Positions 50,108-57,201 of a DNA stretch of 64,000 nucleotides are shown piece by piece; position 1 is the first letter of the stretch, and the number at the start of each line of letters is the position of its first letter. This stretch comes from DASYRM01 sp036004405 (GTDB lineage Bacteria > Acidobacteriota > Vicinamibacteria > Vicinamibacterales > UBA2999): assembly GCA_036004405.1 (NCBI GenBank), contig DASYRM010000158.1, positions 1 through 64,000 on the forward strand. Reading direction: 5' to 3'. Both the position numbers and the translations under genes were made by a program. A model generated the notes under the pieces. That model was not told the origin of the DNA and made no database searches. It saw only the letters and a list, made by a program, of their open reading frames with translations.

Positions 50108-51154
50108 ATGATCGAAAACATGACCAAAGCGTTCCTTTTTGCCGCGGCCGCGACGCTGCTGGCCTGTTCCCCGGCTCCCGCGCAGCAGCGGATCGAACAG
50201 GGACCTGGCGATGTTGCCGCGCGCATCGGGGATCGCGCCATCACCATCCGCGACCTGGACGAGAAGTGGAAGAAGGACGACCCGGCACAGAACGCCGAGG
50301 CCATTCAGATGATCTACGACGGCCGTCGGGCGGCCCTCCAGGCGATCATCGCCGACAGCCTGATCGACGAGGCGGCCAAGAAGGCGGGCATGAGTGCCGA
50401 CGGCTATCTCGAGGCCGAGATGGCCAAGCGCGTCAGGACGGTGACCGACGCCGAAGTGTCCGCGTTCTACAAAGAGAACATCAACCAGATGCAGGGGCGG
50501 ACGCTCGAGCAGATTGCCCCGACGATCACGCGCTACCTCACCGACCAGCTGCGTGCCCAGGCCCGCGAGGCCCTCATCAGCGACCTGCGCAAGAAGGGGC
50601 CCGCGATTCGGGTCTCGCTCGAAGCGCCGCGGTTGACCCTGGCGGTCTCGGCGTCGAACCCGAGCGTCGGGAGCGCCAGCGCCCCGGTCACGCTCATCGA
50701 GTTCTCGGACTACCAGTGCCCGTACTGCGGCCGCGTCGAGCCGACGTTGAAGCGTCTGCGCGCGACCTACGGCGACAAGATCCGCTTCGTGTGGAAAGAC
50801 TTTCCGCTGACGCAGATCCATCCGCAGGCGTTCAAGGCCGGCGAGGCGGCGCACTGCGCCGGCGACCAGGGCAAGTACTGGGAGCTGCATGACGTGCTGT
50901 TCAGCAAACAGTCGGAGCTCCAGCCCGATGACCTCAAGCGGCACGCGCTGACGCTCGGTTTGAAGACCGACGACTTCAACCAGTGCCTCGACTCGGGCAA
51001 GCACGCCGAGCGGGTGCGCGACGGGGTCGCGGAGGGCGGTCAGCTGGGCGTCAACTCGACGCCGACCATCTTCATCAACGGCCGCCGCTTCTCGGGCGCG
51101 CAGCCCTACGACGTGTTCGCTGCCGCCATCGACGAAGAACTTGCCCGGAAGTAG
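50108..51154 (+). CDS. SurA-N-like / DsbA-like thioredoxin fusion lipoprotein
   Basis: This 348-residue protein has a signal with lipobox LLAC (Cys20). Residues about 30-180 resemble the SurA/PpiC N-terminal chaperone region (VAARIGDRAITIRDLDEKW, DSLIDEAAKKAGMSADGYL). The C-terminal half is a DsbA-type thioredoxin with CPYC at 204-207 and cis-proline loop GVNSTPTIFING. It may both bind unfolded periplasmic proteins and oxidise or isomerise their disulfides. ATG 50108 has GAGG four bases ahead; ATG 50120 and GTG 50090 are alternatives. Its stop TAG lies in an inverted-repeat element. Confidence 0.86.
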   Translation: MIENMTKAFLFAAAATLLACSPAPAQQRIEQGPGDVAARIGDRAITIRDLDEKWKKDDPAQNAEAIQMIYDGRRAALQAIIADSLIDEAAKKAGMSADGYLEAEMAKRVRTVTDAEVSAFYKENINQMQGRTLEQIAPTITRYLTDQLRAQAREALISDLRKKGPAIRVSLEAPRLTLAVSASNPSVGSASAPVTLIEFSDYQCPYCGRVEPTLKRLRATYGDKIRFVWKDFPLTQIHPQAFKAGEAAHCAGDQGKYWELHDVLFSKQSELQPDDLKRHALTLGLKTDDFNQCLDSGKHAERVRDGVAEGGQLGVNSTPTIFINGRRFSGAQPYDVFAAAIDEELARK

Positions 51155-51176
51155 GGGCCGCCTTTAGTAGGCGCGT
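51151..51176 (+). repeat. Degenerate CTTNAG element at a stop codon
   Basis: GTAGGGGCCGCCTTTAG flank, arm and centre are kept, but the right arm has decayed (TAGGCGCG). TAG 51152-51154 is the stop of the DsbA-like gene. Confidence 0.65.
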
Positions 51177-51177
51177 A

Positions 51178-51204
51178 CGTAGGGGCCACCTTGAGGTGGC
51201 CCGT
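51178..51204 (+). repeat. CTTNAG-type inverted repeat, tandem copy 1
   Basis: Stem GGGCCACCT/AGGTGGCCC (51183-51191 with 51194-51202), centre CTTGAG. Identical to the copy at 51210-51236. Confidence 0.82.
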
Positions 51205-51209
51205 AAGTC

Positions 51210-51236
51210 CGTAGGGGCCACCTTGAGGTGGCCCGT
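51210..51236 (+). repeat. CTTNAG-type inverted repeat, tandem copy 2
   Basis: Exact 27-base repeat of 51178-51204 with period 32. Both carry the GGCCACC stem, unlike the GGCCGCC stem of the adjacent decayed copy. Confidence 0.82.
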
Positions 51237-51254
51237 CGATCGGCGGTCCGTTCA

Positions 51255-51794
51255 GTGGCACAAGCCTCCACTATCTACTCCGTCACCATCGACCTCTCCG
51301 ATCTCGACCGCGGCGTCTTCGAGACGCTCGACCTGCGCGTCGCCCGCCATCCGTCGGAGACGGCGGAATACATGCTGGTGCGGCTGCTGGCCTACTGCCT
51401 CGAGTATCAAGAGGGCATCGCGCTCACCGAGGGTGTGTCGTCGGGCGACGAGCCCGCGCTGGTGGTGCGCGACCTCACCGGGCGGATGACCGCCTGGATC
51501 GAGGTGGGGCTCCCCGACGCGGCGCGTCTGCACCGCGGCTCCAAGCTGGCCGGCCGCGCGGCCGTCTACACGCATCGCGACGCCCGGCAGCTGCTGTTGC
51601 AGCTCTCCGGGGCTAAGATCCATCGCGCCGGCGACATTCCGATTCGTGCCTTCGATCGGCCGGCCATCGACGAGCTGGCCGCGCTGATCGAGCGTCGCGC
51701 GTCGCTGGCCATTTCGGTGTCGGGCGGCGAAGTGACGGTTGCCATCGGCGAGCGGATGTTCACGCTCGCGATGACCGAACACCGGATCGCGTAG
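51255..51794 (+). CDS. yaeQ: YaeQ family protein
   Basis: The 179-residue protein begins at GTG (VAQASTIYSV). ATIYxxTIDLSDLDRGVFETL-like start, RVARHPSETAEYMLVRLLAY and IEVGLPDAARLHRGSK match the YaeQ family, a PD-(D/E)xK nuclease-like fold of unknown activity (the family was first linked to RfaH suppression, since disputed). Full length. Preceded by a cluster of inverted repeats. Confidence 0.9.
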   Translation: MAQASTIYSVTIDLSDLDRGVFETLDLRVARHPSETAEYMLVRLLAYCLEYQEGIALTEGVSSGDEPALVVRDLTGRMTAWIEVGLPDAARLHRGSKLAGRAAVYTHRDARQLLLQLSGAKIHRAGDIPIRAFDRPAIDELAALIERRASLAISVSGGEVTVAIGERMFTLAMTEHRIA

Positions 51795-51798
51795 TTTT

Positions 51799-51825
51799 CG
51801 TAGGGGCAGATCTTTAGGTCTGCCC
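51799..51825 (+). repeat. CTTNAG-type inverted repeat
   Basis: GGGCAGA (51804-51810) pairs with TCTGCCC (51819-51825), extended by a T-G wobble and CT/AG around TT. Centre CTTTAG. It is the only gap sequence between yaeQ and the NHL propeller gene. Confidence 0.75.
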
Positions 51826-51838
51826 AGGGTGAAGCATC

Positions 51839-52858
51839 ATGACTCGAACCATTGCAGGCGTGCTCGGACTGGTGGTCGCGTTCTCGGCCCTCGCTCTGGC
51901 GCAGACGTCGAGCGCGCCGCGCAACGATCTGCCACAACCCTACAAGACCACGCGCGACTGGGGGCAGCTGCCGCCGGGCGTGAAATGGGCGGCCGTGACG
52001 GCCGTGGAGCCGGCGCTGGACGGCTCGATCTACGTGATCCATCGCTGCTTCGCCAATTCGTGCGCCGGCCGCACGGAAGCGCCGATTCTGAAGTACGACC
52101 GCAACGGCACGTTGCTGAAATCGTGGGGCGAGGGGATGTTCATCTTCCCGCACGGTGCCACGGTCGATCGCGACGGCAACCTGTGGGTGACCGACGCGCG
52201 CGGCGAGGGCGGCAAGGGGCATCAGGTGTTCAAGTTCACTCCGGCCGGCAAGGTGCTGATGACGCTCGGCAAGGCGGGCGTCAGCGGATCGGGTCCCGAT
52301 CTGTTCGATCAGCCGACCGACGTCGTGGTGGCCCCGAATGGCGACATCTTCGTCACCGACAGCCACCGCAACGGCAAGAACAACCGCGTGGTGCGCTTCC
52401 GCAAGGACGGCACGTTCGTGAAGGAGTGGGGAAAGAAGGGGTCGGGCCCCGGTGAGATCAGCGAGCCGCACACCATCGCGCTCGACTCGCGGGGGCGGGT
52501 GTTCGTGGGCGACCGCGAGAACAACCGCATCCAGATCTTCGATCAGGATGGAAAGTTCCTGGCCGAGTGGCGGCAGTTCGGCCGGCCGAGCGGCATCACG
52601 ATTACCCGCGACGACACCATCTACGTGACCGACTCGGAGTCGGGGCCCGACACCGGCGCCCACGAGCTGACGGGGATCAAGAAGGGCATTCGCATCGGGA
52701 GCGCGAAGGACGGCAGCGTCCGCACGTTCATCGAGGACATGGAGTCCACGGTGGCCGACCACTCGGGCGCCGAGGGCCTTGGCGTCGATGCGCAGGGCAA
52801 CGTCTACGGCGCCGTCGTGCGCCGCCAGATGCTCGAGCGCCACGTTTTACAGAAGTAG
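51839..52858 (+). CDS. Secreted NHL-repeat propeller protein
   Basis: The 339-residue protein has a signal peptide (MTRTIAGVLGLVVAFSALAL), then about six NHL-type blades with the pattern F.HP.G.AVDRDGNLWVTD, for example PTDVVVAPNGDIFVTDSHRN and IALDSRGRVFVGDRENNRIQ. It resembles the lyase-domain propeller of peptidylglycine alpha-amidating enzymes, but assignment to that activity is not justified. Probably a periplasmic binding protein. Its TAG stop is the first part of an inverted-repeat element. Confidence 0.86.
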   Translation: MTRTIAGVLGLVVAFSALALAQTSSAPRNDLPQPYKTTRDWGQLPPGVKWAAVTAVEPALDGSIYVIHRCFANSCAGRTEAPILKYDRNGTLLKSWGEGMFIFPHGATVDRDGNLWVTDARGEGGKGHQVFKFTPAGKVLMTLGKAGVSGSGPDLFDQPTDVVVAPNGDIFVTDSHRNGKNNRVVRFRKDGTFVKEWGKKGSGPGEISEPHTIALDSRGRVFVGDRENNRIQIFDQDGKFLAEWRQFGRPSGITITRDDTIYVTDSESGPDTGAHELTGIKKGIRIGSAKDGSVRTFIEDMESTVADHSGAEGLGVDAQGNVYGAVVRRQMLERHVLQK

Positions 52859-52880
52859 GGGCCACCTTTAGGTGGCCCGT
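52855..52880 (+). repeat. CTTNAG-type inverted repeat giving the NHL gene stop
   Basis: GTAGGGGCC begins at 52855; TAG 52856-52858 is the stop codon. Stem GGGCCACCT/AGGTGGCCC (52859-52867 with 52870-52878), centre CTTTAG. Confidence 0.85.
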
Positions 52881-52885
52881 TCGCA

Positions 52886-52911
52886 ACGGGCCGCCTGAAG
52901 GCGGCCCCTAC
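52886..52911 (-). repeat. Mirror-image CTTNAG element giving the VWA gene stop
   Basis: Same element on the minus strand: stem GGGCCGCCT/AGGCGGCCC (52888-52896 with 52899-52907). On the minus strand GTAGGGGCC starts at 52911 and TAG (52910-52908) is the stop of the double-VWA gene. Confidence 0.85.
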
Positions 52912-54884
52912 TGCGCCGGTGCGAAGTAGCCGCCGGAGCTGCGGACCTTCAGCGCGGGATCGGCGGTCTTGATGCCGACGGAGCGCCAGCTGCCGTTGCG
53001 CTCCGAGTTGGTGGACGTATACGCCAGGATGTAGCGGCGGTGCAGGTCGTCCACGATGCGCTGGTAGTGCTCGCCGAGCTGGCTGATGTCGTTGGTGAAG
53101 TAGGCCTCGCCGCCGGTCAGCGTCGTCAGCTCCACCAGGCGCGCGACGTCCACGTTGGTCCCGAACCCGATCGCATACACGGTGGCGCCCGTCTGGCGTG
53201 CGGTTGCCAGCACGTCTTCCCATGAGTGCGTGCTGCCGGGCCCGCTGGACGTGGCGTTCTCGTCGCGGCCGTCGGTCATCACCACGACCACGCGGCGCCC
53301 GGGCACCGTGCTGAGCCGCACCATGCTGTCCACCAGCCCGTCATAGAGCGCCGTGCCGCCTTTCGCGACGTAGCGCTGGATGTTGCGGTGCGACACCCAC
53401 CGCGCGGGGCTCAGGTCGTGCGCCATCTCGGCGCGGTCGGCGAAGACCTCGATGCCGAGCGGATCCTCCGGCTTGAGCGAGCCCACAAACGTGTGCGCCG
53501 CTTCCATCACCGCCGGCGACACCTTCGTCATGCTGCCGCTCGCGTCGAGCGCCAGCATCACCGACACCGGCGCCACCGACTCGTGGAACGACTCCACCTT
53601 CTGCGGCACGCCGTCTTCCATGACGACCAGGTTGTCGCGGTCGATCTCGACGTACTGGCGCGAGTGGTTGACGACCGTGAATTCGACCGAGGCCTTCACC
53701 GGCGCCGGCTCGGGCGAGAGATACCCGTCCCGCGCCACTACGTGGTACTCCGGGTCGATCGTCTCGAGGCGGATCGCGCGCCAGGCGCCGTCGTGCCGCT
53801 GGTTGCTCGGCGTGTAGGTGACCACATAGCGGTGCTGCGCGTCCTCGGCAATCGTGGCGCTGGCCCCGGCCACTTCCTTGGCGTTCCACGGGAAGAACGC
53901 GCGGCCGCCGGTCTGCTCGGCGATGAAGCGTAGCGTCTGTTCGCCCCGGACGGACACGCCCGAGATGCCGCCGATGGCGATGCTGTAGACAATGACGTTG
54001 GCCGCTTTCAGCTCGGCCACCACCCGGTCTACCGGGATCTGGCTGTTCTCGTCATAGCCGTCGGTGACCAGAACGACGGCCCGGCGACGAGCGCCATCGC
54101 CGAAGCGTGCGGCCACGGCCGCCAGCGATTCGAAGATCGCGGTGCCGCCGCCGGGCTTGATCGCGGTCACGGCGTCGGCCAGCGTCGCGGCGTCGCGCGT
54201 CGGTCCCGTCACCGTCGTGATGGTGTTGCGGAACGGTGCCACGATGGCCTGGTCGTCTTTGCGCAGGAGCGCTGGGAGCCGCAGCATCGACTGGCGCACG
54301 AAGTCCATGTTGCGCGCCATGCTCTGGCTGCTGTCGATGAGCAGCGCGAAGGTGGTCGGCAGCGACTCCGACAGCACGGCGTCCACCCGCTGAGCGGTGT
54401 CGTTCTCGAACAGCTGAAAGTCGGCCGCGCTCAGGTGGGCGGGGTAGCGGCCCTTGGCGTCGCGCACCGACGCGTCCACGTTGATGCTGAGCACCTCGGC
54501 CGCTTCCACGACCTCGAACGGCTTCAGATCGACGTGGTCTTCGATGACCGCCTCGCCTTCGCTCAACTCCACCCGGATCCGGCTGGCTTCGAACGGGTTC
54601 TCGTCGGTCCATTCGACGGCGTACGGCGGGCCGTCGGTGTCGGTGGCGAGGAGCCGGTCGTTGACGTAGAAGCGGACCGCCGGCACGGCCTCGGAGACCG
54701 TGGTGACGCGCGCGACGATGCGCACCCGCCCCGGCAGGCCGCTGCGGCCGGTGGGCGACGTGATGTGGATCGACGACGCGCGCTCCTGCGCGGCCGCGGC
54801 GGAACCGCCCGCGACGAGCCACACCAGCGCCGCCGCGGCGAGCGCTAGCCGCGCTCCGTGTCGTCCACGAAATACGCGGCGCAC
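52908..54884 (-). CDS. Double-VWA secreted protein (VWFA-related acidobacterial)
   Basis: The 658-residue protein has a signal segment (LALAAAALVWLVAGGSAAA) and two VWA domains, each preceded by the TIGR03436-type strand block: first MIDAS LIDSSQSM (about residue 185), second LALDASGSM (about 446); VTDGYDENS and MTDGRDENA follow in each. The repeated domain ends (RYVVTYTPSNQ and RYILAYTSTNSERNG) show an internal duplication. It starts at GTG 54884, overlapping the end of the AAA ATPase gene by 40 bases, so it is the last gene of the pilus operon. VWA plus AAA ATPase is a known chaperone-like pairing, so both may act in pilus assembly or adhesion. Confidence 0.87.
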   Translation of the reverse strand: MRRVFRGRHGARLALAAAALVWLVAGGSAAAAQERASSIHITSPTGRSGLPGRVRIVARVTTVSEAVPAVRFYVNDRLLATDTDGPPYAVEWTDENPFEASRIRVELSEGEAVIEDHVDLKPFEVVEAAEVLSINVDASVRDAKGRYPAHLSAADFQLFENDTAQRVDAVLSESLPTTFALLIDSSQSMARNMDFVRQSMLRLPALLRKDDQAIVAPFRNTITTVTGPTRDAATLADAVTAIKPGGGTAIFESLAAVAARFGDGARRRAVVLVTDGYDENSQIPVDRVVAELKAANVIVYSIAIGGISGVSVRGEQTLRFIAEQTGGRAFFPWNAKEVAGASATIAEDAQHRYVVTYTPSNQRHDGAWRAIRLETIDPEYHVVARDGYLSPEPAPVKASVEFTVVNHSRQYVEIDRDNLVVMEDGVPQKVESFHESVAPVSVMLALDASGSMTKVSPAVMEAAHTFVGSLKPEDPLGIEVFADRAEMAHDLSPARWVSHRNIQRYVAKGGTALYDGLVDSMVRLSTVPGRRVVVVMTDGRDENATSSGPGSTHSWEDVLATARQTGATVYAIGFGTNVDVARLVELTTLTGGEAYFTNDISQLGEHYQRIVDDLHRRYILAYTSTNSERNGSWRSVGIKTADPALKVRSSGGYFAPAQ

Positions 54885-56158
54885 GCGGCCTCCAGCAGTT
54901 CCGGCGTCAACGCGCGCGGCTCGCCGAGATACTCGGCGTGTGCCAGCGCCTGATCGATGAGGTCGCGGGGATGGCAGCCCCGGAAGCGGATGCTCCGCGC
55001 CTCGAGCATGCCCAGCAGGGTTTCGGCGAGGGTCATGTCGCAGGTCAGCCCGCGCGCGCGACAGCAGCCCTCGAAGATCTGTAGGAACTCGGCCTTGGTC
55101 GGATTCTCCGCGAACACTTTGTAGTGGATGCGGCGCAGGAACGCCTCGTCCACGAGCTCGGCCGGCTTGATGTTGGTCGCAAACACCACCATCACGCAGA
55201 ACGGCAGGTCGAATTTTTGCCCGGTCTCGAGCGTCAGGAAGTCCACACGGCTCTCGAGCGGCACGATCCAGCGGTTGAGCAGCTCGCGGGCGGCCACGCG
55301 CTGCCGGCCGAAGTCGTCGATGACGAGCACGCCGCCGTTGGCCTTGGTCTGCACCGGGGCGCCGTAGAAGCCGCCGGTCGGCGAGTAGGTCAGGTCCAGC
55401 GATTCCAGCGTGAGCTCACCGCCCACCATGACCAGCGGCCGTTGGCAGCGCACCCAGCGTCCGTCCGCGGGTGTGCGCGATCGCAGAAGGCCCGGCGATG
55501 AGCCGGTGTCGGGGATCTGCTCGTGGCTCACCGGATCGAACACGCGAATGATGTGCCCTTCGACTTCGATCGCATACGGCACTGCGATTTCGCCCTCGAG
55601 CAGGTTGCGGATGGCCTGCGCGATCACTGTCTTGCCATTGCCGGGCGGGCCGTAGACGAACATCGAGTGTCCGGCCGCGACGGCGGGGCCTACCTGGTCC
55701 AGCACCTTGGGGCTCAGCACGAGATGCGAGAACGCCTCACGGACGCGTGCCCGCGACGGTGCCGTGCTCATGGCTTTGCCGTGCGTCTGCAGGTACTCGC
55801 GGTACTTGTGCAGCGGCACCGGCGCGGCCCCCACGTACTGGCTTTGCTCGAGATACAGCAGCGCCCGGCGCCGCCCCTCGTCGGTGATGCGATAGCGGAA
55901 CGACGGGCCGCCCACGACGGAGCCGCTCGCTACCTCGCAGAGGTGCGTGAAACGCAGCGTCTCGAGCACCGGCTCGATGACGGAGAACTCGAGGCCGAGC
56001 CGGCGGCCGAGATCCTGGCCGGTGAAGTCGGCGCCGAAGTGCAGATGCTTCAGCAGCAGCTGCAGCACGAGCTCGTGCGACAGGCCGGCCTCGGCCAGCG
56101 TCCTCGGAGCCGGCGGACGGACCGGGCTCGGGGTCATCGTTGCGATCGCCGTACTCAC
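54845..56158 (-). CDS. AAA ATPase with N-terminal winged helix, Tad locus
   Basis: The 437-residue cytosolic protein has a winged-helix-like region (about 25-110: FGADFTGQDLGRRLGLEF, YRITDEGRRRALLYLE) followed by an AAA domain with Walker A GPPGNGKT at 170-177, Walker B GVLVIDD ending Asp279-Asp280, and ATN sensor motif (VVFATNIKPAELVD). It begins at GTG 56158, overlapping the TPR gene stop (GTGA). It is not one of the core Tad proteins, yet it is locked into the operon by overlaps. With the VWA gene downstream it resembles MoxR-VWA pairs, so it may remodel or activate a pilus component; that is inference. Confidence 0.85.
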   Translation of the reverse strand: MSTAIATMTPSPVRPPAPRTLAEAGLSHELVLQLLLKHLHFGADFTGQDLGRRLGLEFSVIEPVLETLRFTHLCEVASGSVVGGPSFRYRITDEGRRRALLYLEQSQYVGAAPVPLHKYREYLQTHGKAMSTAPSRARVREAFSHLVLSPKVLDQVGPAVAAGHSMFVYGPPGNGKTVIAQAIRNLLEGEIAVPYAIEVEGHIIRVFDPVSHEQIPDTGSSPGLLRSRTPADGRWVRCQRPLVMVGGELTLESLDLTYSPTGGFYGAPVQTKANGGVLVIDDFGRQRVAARELLNRWIVPLESRVDFLTLETGQKFDLPFCVMVVFATNIKPAELVDEAFLRRIHYKVFAENPTKAEFLQIFEGCCRARGLTCDMTLAETLLGMLEARSIRFRGCHPRDLIDQALAHAEYLGEPRALTPELLEAACAAYFVDDTERG

Positions 56159-57081
56159 TGCATGCCTCCGTTCTTCATGCTGATCGCCTGGCTGGCGCGG
56201 ATGGCGGCGGAGCGCAAGCTCGGGTCGGCAGCCAGCGCATCCAGGAAATCCTTCGACGCCTCGTCCCACTGCCGCGTGGCGAGGTTCACGACGCCGCTGT
56301 TGTAGGCGGCCGCCGCCCGGCCGGCGTGTGCGAACGATTCGCGCGCGGCCGTCATGTCGCCGGCCAGCGCGTAGGCCAGGCCGGCGTTGTTGTGGGCGAT
56401 CGGTGACTCGGGATCGAGCGACAGCGCGCGGCGGCACGCCTGCAGCGCCCGCACCGAGTCACCCTCCAGAATCCAGCCGTAGCAGAGGTTGTTGTGGGCG
56501 TATCCCGCCACCGGATCGAGGCGGGCGGCCATCTCGTACTGAGTGCGCGCCTCGGCGCGCCGGCCCATCGCCTGGAACAGCGTGCCGAGCGTGTTGCGTG
56601 CGGCGGCTGACCTGGGCGCGTAGTAGATGGCCCGGTACGAGTCGCCGAGGCCGAGGTGCGGGAATCCCGCATCACGCCACGTCCGTGCAAGCGCGTCGTG
56701 AGTCGTCGCATCCTTAGGGTCGAACTTGAGGGCGCGAGTCAGATACTCCTGCGCCTTGTCGTACACCCGCACGCGGCGGTACTCCGCCGCCACGTTGCGG
56801 TAGTTCTCGGGGGATGGTTGGGCCGTCGCGGCCAGCAACGCCGCGGCGAGCGCGGCATCCGAGCCTTCGACGGTACGTGCCGCGGGACGGCCCTCAGGTC
56901 GTGCGGTGGCCGCCATCTCCCGGAACTTCGCCATGTACGCCGACAGCGAGTCGGCGGGCGCGCCAGCGGACGACGCCTCGTTCCGATCCGGCGCCGGCCG
57001 ATCGGGCGTGACGTTGATGAACCGCCGCTGCGCGCAGCCCGATGCCGCGACGAGCGCAACCGAGAGAATGAGGACCCGCAC
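56155..57081 (-). CDS. TadD-like TPR lipoprotein
   Basis: The 308-residue protein has a lipoprotein signal (lipobox ending AASGC, Cys16) and tetratricopeptide repeats from about 80 to 295 (ENYRNVAAEYRRVRVYDKAQ, RNTLGTLFQAMGRRAEARTQ, AHNNAGLAYALAGDMTAARE). TadD proteins are TPR lipoproteins needed for Flp pilus assembly. Start GTG 57081 with AGGAG upstream. Its stop overlaps the next gene (GTGA). Upstream is the 30-residue membrane microprotein, 27 bases away. Confidence 0.85.
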   Translation of the reverse strand: MRVLILSVALVAASGCAQRRFINVTPDRPAPDRNEASSAGAPADSLSAYMAKFREMAATARPEGRPAARTVEGSDAALAAALLAATAQPSPENYRNVAAEYRRVRVYDKAQEYLTRALKFDPKDATTHDALARTWRDAGFPHLGLGDSYRAIYYAPRSAAARNTLGTLFQAMGRRAEARTQYEMAARLDPVAGYAHNNLCYGWILEGDSVRALQACRRALSLDPESPIAHNNAGLAYALAGDMTAARESFAHAGRAAAAYNSGVVNLATRQWDEASKDFLDALAADPSLRSAAIRASQAISMKNGGMQ

Positions 57082-57108
57082 CGTTGGTCTCCTGCAGTCG
57101 ATGAGCGA

Positions 57109-57201
57109 CTATTCCTGCGAATCGAGACGGGCGCGGCGGCGCTGGATGTAGAGGACCAGGGATGCGACCGCGATAAGGCCGAGGACGATGTTCGTGATCA
57201 T
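57109..57201 (-). CDS. 30-residue single-pass membrane microprotein in the Tad operon
   Basis: The product starts MITNIVLGLIAVASLVLYIQ and continues with a positively charged end (RRRARL). It has one membrane helix with a basic tail, predicted to keep the tail in the cytosol. Its ATG overlaps the tadC stop by four bases (ATGA), the same coupling used along the operon, which is the main evidence that it is translated. It lies between tadC and the TadD-like gene, so a role beside the inner-membrane platform is likely; none is known to me. Confidence 0.7.
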   Translation of the reverse strand: MITNIVLGLIAVASLVLYIQRRRARLDSQE

